From: Pseudonocardia alaniniphila
GTDB lineage: Bacteria > Actinomycetota > Actinomycetes > Mycobacteriales > Pseudonocardiaceae
Assembly: GCF_022524485.1 (NCBI RefSeq)
Contig: NZ_JAKXMK010000024.1
Coordinates: 1-64,000 of the forward strand
Direction of reading: 5' to 3'
Length of the DNA stretch: 64,000 bases
The notes under the pieces were generated by a model that did no database searches, had not been told where the DNA came from, and worked only from the letters and a program-made list of their open reading frames with translations. This document shows, piece after piece, positions 19,569-27,664 of the stretch; within the stretch, counting starts at the first letter, position 1; each line of letters opens with the position of its first letter. A program made the translations under genes and the position numbers.

Positions 19569-19615
19569 GACCCCGGCCCCGGCCCCGCCCCCCGGCCCCG
19601 GCCCCGGCCCCGGCC
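19569..19615. repeat. GGCCCC hexamer tract inside the array
   Basis: Consecutive GGCCCC units with one CCCGCCCCC interruption, in the spacer between the third and fourth array units. It occupies the same relative position as the dodecamer tract in the preceding spacer, so this spot in the unit is prone to slippage. Confidence 0.8.
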
Positions 19616-20413
19616 TCGGGGTCCACCGTCCGGTCGGCGGCGACCTGTTGTCCGGGGTGATGGCAGGGCGACTATTGCCCCCGGACCTGGCTTCTGGCTG
19701 GCCTGCCGGCTCGGTTGATCAACACCTCGGACCCTGTGGCAGGGCACGGCCCGGCTGCCGGTTCCGAACCGATGATCATGGGGGATCCGGCGACCCCGAC
19801 CCCGGGGTCTACCGTCCGGGCGGCGACCCGTCGTCCGGGGTGATGCCGGGGCGCTCTCGCCCCCCGGACCGGCGTCTGGCAGGCGGCCCGGCCGTTGATC
19901 AACTTCTCGGGCCCTGTGGCAGGGCATGACCCAGCTGCCGGTTCCGAACCGATGATCATGCGGAATCCGGTGCTCCCCGCCCTTGGCCTCGGCCTTGGTG
20001 ATCCAGCGTTCGGAATCGGCGGTGGCCGGTTGCCTGGGGTGATGCCGGGGCGACTATTGCTCCCGGACCCGGCTTCTGGCCGGCCTGTCAGCCTCTTGAT
20101 CAATTTTTCGGGCCCCGTGGCAGGGCATGGCCCGGTTCTCGACCCCGAAACGGTGATCATGGCGAATCCGGCGACCCGGCCCCTGGCCGCGCAGGTCCAC
20201 CGTCCGGTCGGCGGCGACCCGGCGCCCGTGGGGGATTCCGAGTCGGCAGTCTCCGTCCGCCGGAGACGTGGTCCGGAACTCATGATCATCACTTCGGGCC
20301 CCGCAGCAGCACATGACCCGGTTCTCGACCCCGAACTGATGATCATGAGGACGATGAGCTGGCCCCGGCTGCCCAGCTCGCGGGCGGCCCGGATGCGGCG
20401 GCGAGCGGTGTGG

Positions 20414-21184
20414 TTACTTGTCGAACTCGCCCGCAAGCTGCTCGGACACCTGCCGCAGCAGCGGTACAGCGCGATGGATCAGTGCGTCGGTCATCCTCGG
20501 CGAGGGGCCGGAGATCGAGAATGCCGCGTGGGGCGTCCGGCCGGGCACGGCCACGGCCACGCACCGCACGCCGATCTCCTGCTCCTCGTTGTCCACCGCG
20601 TAACCCGCGGCCCGGACCATGTCGAGCTCTTCCTGGAAGAGGTCGATCGCGGTGATGGTGTGGATGGTCTGCGCCTGCATCGCCGAGCCTTCGACGATCG
20701 TGCGGACCTGCTCGACCGGCATCTGGGCGAGCATCGCCTTGCCCACCGCGGTGCAGTGGACCTGCGCCCGCCTGCCCACCTCTGTGAACATGCGCATGGC
20801 GTGGGTGCCGGGCATCTGTGCGGTGTAGACGATGTGGTCACCGTCCAGTGTCGCCAGGTTGGCACTCTCACCGATCTTGTCGACGAGCTGCCGGAGATAC
20901 GGGAGCGCCCAGCTCCCGAGCAGGGTGCCGGCGTGTTCTCCCAGCCGGATGAGGCGGGGTCCGAGCGTGTACTCCCGCGAGGGCTGCTGGCGCACGTACC
21001 CGAGTTCCACGAGCGTGCGGATCAATCGATGGATCGTCGGCGGGGGCGTCTCCAGCCTGGCCGCGAGCTGCATGACCCCTGCCGTACCACCGAGGTCACT
21101 CATCGCCTCGAGCAGCTCGAACGTTCTCTCGACCGACTGAATGCGGCTCGCGCCGCGCTCGGTCGATTCGATCTGCCCGGCCAC
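20414..21184 (-). CDS. IclR-family transcriptional regulator
   Basis: This 256-residue regulator has an N-terminal winged helix (SVERTFELLEAMSDLGG, then LAARLETPPPTIHRLIRTL) and a C-terminal IclR effector domain with ALPYLRQLVDKIGESANLA, CTAVGKAMLA and GYAVDNEEQEIGVRCVAV. GTG 21184 follows a GAGGGGGA box; upstream in-frame ATGs add residues of no IclR character. It reads in the same direction as the glyoxylate operon, with the repeat array between. Two perfect ACTTCCG-N5-CGGAAGT sites precede it, and a third, degenerate one precedes hyi. It is therefore probably autoregulated and controls hyi-glxR-gcl, in line with the role of AllR-like IclR proteins in glyoxylate/allantoin metabolism. The effector is inferred. 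Confidence 0.9.
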   Translation of the reverse strand: MAGQIESTERGASRIQSVERTFELLEAMSDLGGTAGVMQLAARLETPPPTIHRLIRTLVELGYVRQQPSREYTLGPRLIRLGEHAGTLLGSWALPYLRQLVDKIGESANLATLDGDHIVYTAQMPGTHAMRMFTEVGRRAQVHCTAVGKAMLAQMPVEQVRTIVEGSAMQAQTIHTITAIDLFQEELDMVRAAGYAVDNEEQEIGVRCVAVAVPGRTPHAAFSISGPSPRMTDALIHRAVPLLRQVSEQLAGEFDK

Positions 21185-21217
21185 ATGTCCCCCTCGTTCG
21201 CCAGCTGACTGCCAGCA

Positions 21218-21236
21218 ACTTCCGACATGCGGAAGT
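21218..21236. promoter_or_regulatory. IclR-type operator, proximal site upstream of iclR
   Basis: This is a perfect inverted repeat, ACTTCCG-ACATG-CGGAAGT, 34 bp before the iclR start codon. The same arms with a 5-bp spacer occur at 21343 and, degenerate, at 18686. Its position suits negative autoregulation. Confidence 0.7.
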
Positions 21237-21342
21237 ATAGGCCAGTGCGATTGGGTGTCGGTCATCCGATTCTGCCCAGCCTGTGCCACGAGGGCATCGC
21301 GTGCCTGTGAGGTGAGCCCGTCCGAAATCGAGGTGGACTCTC

Positions 21343-21361
21343 ACTTCCGTGATTCGGAAGT
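21343..21361. promoter_or_regulatory. IclR-type operator, distal site upstream of iclR
   Basis: This is a perfect inverted repeat, ACTTCCG-TGATT-CGGAAGT, centred 125 bp upstream of the proximal site and just past the stop of the GlsB-like gene. Two widely spaced perfect sites suggest cooperative or looping binding by a tetrameric IclR protein. Confidence 0.65.
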
Positions 21362-21374
21362 CGGGGCCTCGCGA

Positions 21375-21656
21375 TCAGCGGCGGGCGAACCGGCGGCGGT
21401 AGGCCGGGGTCACGACGAAGACCGCGAGCGTCGCCATGACGACCTGGAAGAACAGCGCCCAGGTGGGCAGTCCGATGAGATGGGCGATGGCCGTGCCGCC
21501 GAAGGCGCCGACGACCGCGTCGAGGATCGAGCGCCAGGCCGGGATTCCCTGCCTGCGCGATGCGTACTTCCGTCCGACTCCACCGATGACGAGACCGATG
21601 ACGAGAGCGGTGAGAATCGCGAAAAGGGCCGGGTCGATGGCGGTCGTGGTGGTCAC
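21375..21656 (-). CDS. GlsB/YeaQ/YmgE-family small membrane protein
   Basis: This 93-residue protein has three hydrophobic segments: FAILTALVIGLVIGGVGR, ILDAVVGAFGGTAIAHLIG and ALFFQVVMATLAVFVVTP. The glycine-rich pattern between the first two is typical of the transglycosylase-associated/GlsB family of stress-related membrane proteins. A good GGAGGAAACTGTG ribosome binding region precedes ATG 21656. Family members are induced by envelope or stationary-phase stress, but the molecular role is unknown. It has no obvious functional tie to the neighbouring regulators. Confidence 0.8.
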   Translation of the reverse strand: MTTTTAIDPALFAILTALVIGLVIGGVGRKYASRRQGIPAWRSILDAVVGAFGGTAIAHLIGLPTWALFFQVVMATLAVFVVTPAYRRRFARR

Positions 21657-21948
21657 AGTTTCCTCCCGGTGTGCCCAGCGGGCCTGATCGTGGAGGCCCG
21701 CTGCTGGTGGTCGGGCAAGAGATCCACCCCCTACACGGCCGGGCGTCGGAGCGGGTTCGGGCGCGCTCGCGCCCGATCGATCGCACCGTGGTCATCAGCC
21801 CCGGTGCCTGCTAACCACGAGCGGATCGCCCGCGCAGACCTATGACAGTGCCGCTCGCTCGATACGGGCGGCGGCCGGCCCGACGCTCCGCCCGCACCAA
21901 CGGCCCGTCCACCCAGACCTAGCACACGGGAGTGCCGTTCGTTCAGCG

Positions 21949-21986
21949 CCCGGAGCCCGGAGCCCGGAGCCCGGAGCCCGGAGCCC
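21949..21986. repeat. CCCGGAG heptamer tandem repeat
   Basis: About five and a half direct copies of the 7-bp unit CCCGGAG, followed by degenerate copies up to about 22005. It is intergenic and likely length-variable. Confidence 0.85.
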
Positions 21987-22050
21987 GCGGCGCGGAGCCC
22001 GCAGCCCACGGACGCGTCCGGCCGTGTCGGTCCGGGCGCGAGCGCACCGC

Positions 22051-22116
22051 GTTCCGAGATCTGTGTTTCCGCCCTCGCGAGGGCGCGTGGCCACCTCTGA
22101 CGGCGATCTTGGCGCG
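22051..22116. repeat. REP-like element, copy 1
   Basis: GTTCCGAGATC, then a hairpin CGCCCT-CGCG-AGGGCG, then CTCTGACGGCGATCTTGGCGCG. The order and spacing match copies at 22123 and 26142. It is too short for a gene; it resembles bacterial REP/BIME-type palindromic repeats. Confidence 0.6.
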
Positions 22117-22122
22117 TTGATC

Positions 22123-22189
22123 GTTCCGAGATCCGCTTGTACGCCCCGGTGGGGGCAGATCGGCGGATCTCACCGCGATCTTGGCCGCG
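22123..22189. repeat. REP-like element, copy 2
   Basis: This is the best-formed copy. An outer stem of GAGATCCGC pairs with GCGGATCTC, an inner stem GCCCC pairs with GGGGC, and the trailing motif GCGATCTTGGC is identical to that of copy 1. It lies 6 bp after copy 1 in the same orientation. Confidence 0.65.
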
Positions 22190-22246
22190 CCTGAGCGGCA
22201 CGTCGGTGCAGATCGGACGGCCGTGCCGTTCGCACGTGGAGGTGGC

Positions 22247-24004
22247 TCAGGGCGGCGGGGCCAGCTCCTCGTCGAGGCTGTCGTTCACCTGCGTGAGCGT
22301 GTCGATGTGGTGTGCGAGCCACACCATGAACTGGGTGTCGGCGGAGCGGATGTCCATGCCCAGCACGCGGGAGACGCGGTCGAGCTTGTAGAGCGTGGTG
22401 TTGCGGTGCAGACCGAGGCGGCGGGCGGCGGCGTTGAGGTTGCCGGACTCGGCGATGTAGGCGAACACCACGCTCTCCAGGCTGCGGGCGTTGCCGTCGG
22501 CGCGGCGGAGCGGGGCGAGCATCTCGGTGGCGAAGGAGCGCCCGTTCTCGGAGTCGGCGAGGTCCCGGAGTGCGACGAAGATGCGCAGGTCGTCGTATCC
22601 GGCGACGGGCGGGACGTCGATCCGGCGGCCGAGCGCAAGTGCGGTGCGGGCCTCGCGGTAACTGGTCGCCACACCGCCCGCCCCGGTGCCCACGCGGCCG
22701 AACGCCACGCGGGCCTCGGCGTCGAGCCGCTCGCGCAGCACCCGCCGGACGGCACCGGCGACGTCCCGGACCGCCGCGGCGTCGACGCCGTTGGCGACCG
22801 GGTGGACGACGACGAGGTTGCCGCCGATCTGGGTGGCGAGGGTCGGCAGCGCCGCTTCGGGGTACAGCCGCTCCACCGCTCGGGCGGCGGCGTTGAAGCG
22901 GCGGACGGCGCGCACGTCGTCGGACGCCGGGGGGTCGAGCTCGGCCACGTAGACGGCGTACGTGCCGTCCACCGAGAACCCGTGGTGGCGCGCTCTGGCC
23001 TGCAGCTGCCCGCCGTCGGCGAACCGTCCGTGCACGAGCTCGACGACGAAGTCTCCGCGCGTGCGCTCCTCGGCCTCGGTCATCGACCGGATCCGCAGCA
23101 TCTCGGAGCCGACGAGGACCGCTCCTTCCTCGGCGATGATCCGCCGCTGTGCCCGGTCGTGCGGGTCGCCGTACGGGGGTTCGAGGACGGCGACGAGCCC
23201 GCTGATCTCACCTCCGAACATCACCGCCGCGGCGATCGGGACCACCGCCGACCCTGCAGCGTCCACCGGATCCAGCACGGTCGCGCCGATGGGCAGCTCT
23301 CCGCGGACGAGGCCCTCCACGTGCCGGGCCAGGACCGCGGCCACGGGCGCCGGAGCTGGCTTGGTGCCGGCGGCCGTGGTCTCGTAGGCGAGCACGGTGC
23401 CGTCGAGATCCACGACCATCACGGGCGCTTCGCCCATCCGCGCCATCCCGTAGGCGAGCGAAGGGATGCCTGCGCCGCGGGCGTGGATCTCGCCGAGGGA
23501 ACGGTGCACGCGATCGCTGTACTGCAGCACGTGGGTCGCCTGGGCGAGCACCTTCGTGGCGACGAGCTGGCTGACGGCTCGGTAGTCGGCGCTGGGCGGG
23601 AGCAGGGCGAGCGGCAGGCCCGCTGCGTCGGCGGCCGCCCTGGCCTCCGGGAACGAAACGCGCAGCTCGGCGGGGGAGGCGACGTCCGCGCGGCCGATCC
23701 GAACCAGCAACGCCACGGCGCCGGACGCCGCGACGCGCTCGACCGTGGCGGGGCCTGCTCCGTCGCGGAGGTGGTCGGCGTGGGCGTGCACCGCCACGCC
23801 CTCCTCGGCGGCGTCGGGGTCGCCGGTGATCTCCGAGAGGGGCAGACACCAGCGCACTGCACGGCCTGCGCCGGTCGCTCCGGCCACGAGGGTGTTGCGC
23901 AGCAGTGGCTCGGCGAGCAGATCGGAGACGGTGACGGGGTCCGGCGCGGGAGCGTGCCGGTGCAGCGACTCGTGTGGTGATCCCACGTACTCGGCCTGTG
24001 CCAT
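22247..24004 (-). CDS. PucR-family transcriptional regulator
   Basis: The 585-residue protein has an N-terminal PucR sensor domain from about residue 23 (VTVSDLLAEPLLRNTLVAGA). A middle GGDEF-like (CdaR-type) region includes the stretch AVERLYPEAALPTLATQIGGNLVVVHP. The C-terminal PucR helix-turn-helix starts at about residue 521 (GNLNAAARRLGLHRNTTLYK). The family regulates purine catabolism in Bacillus and various catabolic operons in actinomycetes. It is transcribed divergently from an aldehyde dehydrogenase/GlcG-like pair, which are its likeliest targets. ATG 24004 was chosen because the stretch upstream of it is not conserved in style. Confidence 0.88.
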   Translation of the reverse strand: MAQAEYVGSPHESLHRHAPAPDPVTVSDLLAEPLLRNTLVAGATGAGRAVRWCLPLSEITGDPDAAEEGVAVHAHADHLRDGAGPATVERVAASGAVALLVRIGRADVASPAELRVSFPEARAAADAAGLPLALLPPSADYRAVSQLVATKVLAQATHVLQYSDRVHRSLGEIHARGAGIPSLAYGMARMGEAPVMVVDLDGTVLAYETTAAGTKPAPAPVAAVLARHVEGLVRGELPIGATVLDPVDAAGSAVVPIAAAVMFGGEISGLVAVLEPPYGDPHDRAQRRIIAEEGAVLVGSEMLRIRSMTEAEERTRGDFVVELVHGRFADGGQLQARARHHGFSVDGTYAVYVAELDPPASDDVRAVRRFNAAARAVERLYPEAALPTLATQIGGNLVVVHPVANGVDAAAVRDVAGAVRRVLRERLDAEARVAFGRVGTGAGGVATSYREARTALALGRRIDVPPVAGYDDLRIFVALRDLADSENGRSFATEMLAPLRRADGNARSLESVVFAYIAESGNLNAAARRLGLHRNTTLYKLDRVSRVLGMDIRSADTQFMVWLAHHIDTLTQVNDSLDEELAPPP

Positions 24005-24115
24005 GTGCCTAGATCCCGTCCGTGTTCGGGTGCACTTCGTCCAGTGCCAGCCATGGTGACCCGCCCGCACAATCGCCGGAAGCCGTCACACTCCACAATC
24101 CGTCGGAGGTTCTTC

Positions 24116-25579
24116 GTGCACTCCGCACCATCGGTTGCGTCGGCCGGGCTCTCGGTCCACCCCGGTCCGCCGTCGGACCGGTCCGTCGATCCCGCATCAC
24201 CCGGCCGGGTCGTCCATGCGTACCGCACCTCCACCGCCGACGACGTTCGTGCCGCGCTGGCCGGAGCCGAGAGGGCTGCCCGGGAGTGGGCGCGGACCCC
24301 GCCGCTGCGCCGGGCCACCGTCCTGACCGGCATCGCCGACGTCCTGGAGCGCCGGGCCGACGAGGTCGCCGCACTGATCACCCGCGAGGAGGGCAAGCCA
24401 CTCGGCGCCGCCCGCGGCGAGGTCGGCAAGTCGGCCGAGCAGTTCCGGCTCGCGGCGCAGCTCGCGTACCTCGTCGAGGGCAGCACGTACGCGACCGAGA
24501 CACCCGGCACGTTCGCCTACACCCTGCGCGGGCCCCTCGGCGTCGTCGCGGCGATCACGCCCTGGAACTTCCCGCTCTCGCTCGCCGCCCGCAAGATCGC
24601 TCCCGCGCTCGCCGCAGGCAACACGGTGGTGTTCAAGCCGTCGCCGGTCACGGCGGGGGTCGGTGCGCTGCTCGCCGAGATCGCGGTCGAGGCGGCGCTT
24701 CCCCCGGCTGTTCTCCCCGTCGTCCAGGGCCATGACGCCGGGGCGATGGGTGCGCTGCTCGGTGACGTGCGGGTGCGCGGGATCAGCTTCACCGGCTCGG
24801 ACGCCGTCGGCGCTCTGGTGCGCGCGCAGGCCCACGGGCACGCACGGCTGCAGTTGGAGCTCGGCGGCCGCAACGCCGCCGTCGTCTGCGCTGATGCGGA
24901 TCTGAACAAGGCTGCCGCGGACGTCGCCGCGGGCGCGTTCGGGCTCACCGGGCAGGCCTGTACGTCGACGGACCGGGTGCTGGTCGCCCGGGTCGCCGCC
25001 GCCGAGTTCACGGCACTGCTCGCCGCGAAGGTGCGTGCGCTGAGGGTCGGGCCGGGGGACCGGTCCGGCGTCACGACGGGGCCGGTCGCGACGGCTGCGC
25101 AGTTCGAACGGCTCAGCGCGCTGAAGGACTCGGCGATCGCGGCCGGTGCGCGGGTGGTGGCCGAGGCCGAGCTGCTCGACGACCGTGACCCGGACGGCTT
25201 CTGGGTCGTCCCGACGCTCTTCGCCGACGTGCCCGTGGGTCACCCGCTCATCGACGGGGAGGTGTTCGGGCCGTACTGCTCCGTGGTCGCGGTCGACGAC
25301 GCCGACGACGCGCTGCGGATCGTGAACTCCTCGACGCACGGCCTGGTCACCGCCCTGCACACCGGCGATCTCGCCGTGGCACACCGGTTCGCGGCCCAGG
25401 CAGCCTGCGGCATCGTGAAGATCAACGCCCCCACCACCGGCAACGGGGTCGCGCCGCCGTTCGGCGGCTGGAAGGCCTCCTCCGGCGGAGCCTTCCCGGA
25501 GGGCGGCCGGCAGGCGCTCGACTTCGTCACCGACACCAAGACCGTCTACCTCACCCACGGAACCCACGGAGAGAGCTGA
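24116..25579 (+). CDS. NAD(P)-dependent aldehyde dehydrogenase
   Basis: This is a 487-residue aldehyde dehydrogenase with all catalytic parts: Asn151 in ITPWNFPLSL, the general base Glu249 in LELGGRN and the nucleophile Cys282 in GQACTSTDR. The closing AAQAACGIVKINAPTTG and PPFGGWKASS are close to those of ketoglutarate-semialdehyde or glycolaldehyde-type dehydrogenases. The start is GTG 24116, six bases after GGAGG. It is divergent from pucR, and its stop overlaps the start of the GlcG-like gene by one base (TGATG), so the two are co-translated. The substrate is not deducible. Confidence 0.9.
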   Translation: MHSAPSVASAGLSVHPGPPSDRSVDPASPGRVVHAYRTSTADDVRAALAGAERAAREWARTPPLRRATVLTGIADVLERRADEVAALITREEGKPLGAARGEVGKSAEQFRLAAQLAYLVEGSTYATETPGTFAYTLRGPLGVVAAITPWNFPLSLAARKIAPALAAGNTVVFKPSPVTAGVGALLAEIAVEAALPPAVLPVVQGHDAGAMGALLGDVRVRGISFTGSDAVGALVRAQAHGHARLQLELGGRNAAVVCADADLNKAAADVAAGAFGLTGQACTSTDRVLVARVAAAEFTALLAAKVRALRVGPGDRSGVTTGPVATAAQFERLSALKDSAIAAGARVVAEAELLDDRDPDGFWVVPTLFADVPVGHPLIDGEVFGPYCSVVAVDDADDALRIVNSSTHGLVTALHTGDLAVAHRFAAQAACGIVKINAPTTGNGVAPPFGGWKASSGGAFPEGGRQALDFVTDTKTVYLTHGTHGES

Positions 25580-26031
25580 TGCAGACCATCCACCGCCTGA
25601 CCCTCGAAGACGCGCTGGTGCTCCTCAAGGCCGCCGAGGCGGAGGCCGAGCGGATCGGCGTGAAGGAGACGATCTGCATCGCCGACGAGGGGGCGCACCC
25701 GATCGCGCTGCACCGGATGACCGGGGCGCGGCTCACCGGGGTAGACATCGCGATGGCCAAGGCGTTCACGGCCGCAGGCCACCAGCGCGCCACCCACCTG
25801 TTCAACGAGCCGCCGAACGGCCCGGCGCTGCCGGGCAACGAGGCGTTCGGCATCCAGCACATGCACACCGGCAAGTTCACGGTGTTCGTCGGCGGCTTCC
25901 CGATCGTCTACCGGGGCCAGGTCATCGGCGCGGTCGGGGTGAGCGGTGGCAACGGTGAGCAGGACAAGGCCGTCGGAGCCGCGGCGCTCGCCGCCTTCGA
26001 GGAGCACATCGCGGGTTCCGTCCCCGCGTAG
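25579..26031 (+). CDS. GlcG/HbpS-like protein
   Basis: This 150-residue protein belongs to the GlcG/HbpS (Haem_degrading) family. LTLEDALVLLKAAEAEAERIG is the conserved first helix, followed by DEGAHPIALHRM, SGNEAFGIQ-type LPGNEAFGIQH and YRGQVIGAVGVSGG. No signal peptide is present, so it is cytoplasmic, unlike secreted HbpS. Such proteins accompany many glycolate, diol and aldehyde operons in actinomycetes without a settled function; haem or cobalamin binding has been reported for some members. Its start overlaps the dehydrogenase stop, so it probably acts in the same pathway. Confidence 0.85.
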   Translation: MQTIHRLTLEDALVLLKAAEAEAERIGVKETICIADEGAHPIALHRMTGARLTGVDIAMAKAFTAAGHQRATHLFNEPPNGPALPGNEAFGIQHMHTGKFTVFVGGFPIVYRGQVIGAVGVSGGNGEQDKAVGAAALAAFEEHIAGSVPA

Positions 26032-26141
26032 GACCGGCCCCGTTCTCGGTCTGGAAGGTGCCCGCGCTGACCGCATTCGCCGAGGGCGAGGCCGGAGGCT
26101 GGGGGCGAGCCCGCCCGACCACCGCCGCGCGAGCGAGGATC

Positions 26142-26209
26142 GTCACGAGATGGGGAGTTCCGCCCTCGCAAGGGCGAACAACCGGATCTCGCGCCGATCA
26201 TGGCGGCCG
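26142..26209. repeat. REP-like element, copy 3
   Basis: CACGAGAT, then a hairpin CGCCCT-CGCA-AGGGCG, then GGATCTCGCGCCGATCATGGC. The inner hairpin and tail match the copies at 22051 and 22123, 4 kb away on the other side of the pucR-aldehyde dehydrogenase block. Confidence 0.55.
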
Positions 26210-26226
26210 GGCTAGGGTCCCGGGTT

Positions 26227-26256
26227 GGGGCGACTCGCCCGCCCGCGAGTCGCCCC
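26227..26256. terminator. Bidirectional terminator hairpin
   Basis: A perfect 12-bp stem (GGGGCGACTCGC with its complement) around a 6-base loop, between the convergent GlcG-like and MFS genes. TCTTCC follows on the plus side; no long T-run is present, which is usual for high-GC actinomycetes. Confidence 0.8.
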
Positions 26257-26269
26257 TCTTCCGGGGGTG

Positions 26270-27664
26270 TCAGCGGGGCGAGCGGCCCGCGAACGTGAAG
26301 ACCAGGGCGAACAGGGCCGCGCCCGCGCAGACCAGCAACATCAGGGCGAAGGGGCCGGTGCCGGTCGGGGAGTCGCCGACGACGACCGCGACCACCGCCC
26401 CGCCGAGTGCGGCGCCGACGAAGCGCAGCATGTTGAACACCCCGAGGCCTGCGCCGGAGTCGGCATCCTGTGCCGAGCGGGTGGCGCCCGCGGCGGCCGG
26501 TGTCTGCGTGAACGCCATCCCCGCGCCGATCACCGCGGCCGCGCCGACGAGGGTGATCCCCGAGCCCACCCCGGCGCCGCCCATCCCGACGACGGCCGCG
26601 AGCGCCAGTTCGGCAGCACCGAGACCGAGCAGGCCCCACCGCAGCGCCCACCGAGGGCTCCAGCGCTCGGTCAGCATCCCGGAGACCGGTGCGAGCAGGG
26701 TCATCGCCAGCGGCAGCGCGACGATCAGGAGCCCCGCGGTGCGCGTGGCGACCCCGAGGTGGGAGGTCAGGTAGAGCGGGATCGTCAGCAGCGTGGCGGT
26801 GAGGCAGAACATCTGGCAGAGCGCAGCGACGGCCGAGCGGGCGAACCGTGGCTCGACGAGCAGGGAAGGCGGGACGAACGGCGCCGACCGCCTGCGCTCG
26901 ACCAGCACGAATGCCACGAGCGCCACCGCGCCGCACCCGAATCCCACCCACACCACGGGTGAGGCGAGCCCGGCCGGTGCCACTGCCGATGCGCCGACCA
27001 GCACGAGCGCGACCCCCGCGGCGAGCGACAGCGCGCCCGCGAGGTCGAGCCGGACGGTGCGCGGCGGGGTGCGCGCCGCCCAGAGCCACGCCCCGATGAA
27101 CGCGGCGACGGCGAAGGGCACGATCGCGACGAACACCGACCGCCAGCCGAAGGTGTCGGTGAGCAGTCCGCCGACCGTCGGGCCCGCGGCCTGCCCGGCT
27201 CCGTTCGCCGCCGCCCACCAGGACACCGCGCGACCGCGCCGCTGCGGCCCGGCGACCGCGGTGAGCAGCGCGAGGACGGTGGGCAGCACGAGCGCCCCGG
27301 ACAGTCCCTGCACCGCGCGGAACCCGACGAGCAGCGGCAGCGTCGGTGCCGTCGCCGCGCCGAGCGCGCCGATCGTCACCCCGATCATCGACAGCAGGAA
27401 CACCCGGCGCCTGCCGAGCCGGTCGCCGAGCCAGCCGGCGAAGGGCAGCACGACCGCGCAGGTCAGGTTGAACGCGACGACGATCAGGGTGCCGCTGGTC
27501 AGCGGCGCTCCGAGATCGGCGGTCATCACCGCCAGCGGCACGTTGACCAGCGTGTTCGCGATGGTGCTCGCGAAGGTCCCGACGACCAGCGCGGCAGCCA
27601 CGAGCCCGAGCGGCCCTCCGGTGGTAGAGCTCGCGGGTCGATGTTGCTGTACCGCTCGGGTCAC
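26270..27664 (-). CDS. MFS drug-exporter-like transporter
   Basis: This 464-residue major facilitator protein has about 12-14 membrane segments. Motif A is GWLGDRLGRRRVFLLSMIG, motif C-like sequence is GLSGALVLPTVLALLTAV, and WWAAANGAGQAAGPTVGGLLTD follows, as in EmrB/QacA-type drug:H+ antiporters. It overlaps the ridA-like gene by 4 bp (ATGA-type junction at 27661-27664), and ggt precedes it, so it is the last gene of the ggt-ridA-MFS operon. It may export a small metabolite rather than a drug; the cargo is unknown. Confidence 0.87.
   Translation of the reverse strand: MTRAVQQHRPASSTTGGPLGLVAAALVVGTFASTIANTLVNVPLAVMTADLGAPLTSGTLIVVAFNLTCAVVLPFAGWLGDRLGRRRVFLLSMIGVTIGALGAATAPTLPLLVGFRAVQGLSGALVLPTVLALLTAVAGPQRRGRAVSWWAAANGAGQAAGPTVGGLLTDTFGWRSVFVAIVPFAVAAFIGAWLWAARTPPRTVRLDLAGALSLAAGVALVLVGASAVAPAGLASPVVWVGFGCGAVALVAFVLVERRRSAPFVPPSLLVEPRFARSAVAALCQMFCLTATLLTIPLYLTSHLGVATRTAGLLIVALPLAMTLLAPVSGMLTERWSPRWALRWGLLGLGAAELALAAVVGMGGAGVGSGITLVGAAAVIGAGMAFTQTPAAAGATRSAQDADSGAGLGVFNMLRFVGAALGGAVVAVVVGDSPTGTGPFALMLLVCAGAALFALVFTFAGRSPR

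Larger units (their letters stand above)
18963..20346. repeat. Array of seven repeat units, each with TGATCA-N51-TGATCA
   Basis: Seven units lie between hyi and iclR. The first TGATCA of each starts at 18964, 19195, 19493, 19716, 19896, 20097 and 20283, and the second follows exactly 57 bp later in all seven (19021, 19252, 19550, 19773, 19953, 20154, 20340). Most TGATCA cores sit in longer palindromes: TTGATCAA on the left and ATGATCAT on the right. Between them are TTCGGGCCC, then GGCCCGG, then a GGTTC...GAACC or GGTTCTCGACC hairpin. Two subtypes exist (units 2-5; units 1 and 7), and unit 6 is a hybrid. The DNA between units also repeats (GTCCGGGGTGATGCC, GGCTTCTGGCCGGCC) but varies in length through simple-sequence tracts, giving a 180-298 bp period. 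No protein-coding frame is consistent across the units. Confidence 0.9.
21657..22246. other. 590-bp intergenic region with repeats
   Basis: No gene is supported here; open frames are GC-driven and lack ribosome binding sites. It holds a 7-bp tandem repeat (21949-21986) and two REP-like elements (22051 and 22123). The GlsB promoter must lie near its left end. The right end abuts the stop of the pucR gene. Confidence 0.6.

Noticed and set aside
19297..19615. Dipeptide-repeat protein encoded by the simple-sequence tracts
   Set aside because: All six frames stay open there only because of the GC-rich short repeat. No start with a ribosome binding site exists, and the frames break in the conserved units.
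18963..20346. CRISPR array
   Set aside because: Units are 65-75 bp or longer with repeated, low-complexity DNA between them instead of unique 30-40 bp spacers, and no cas gene is present.
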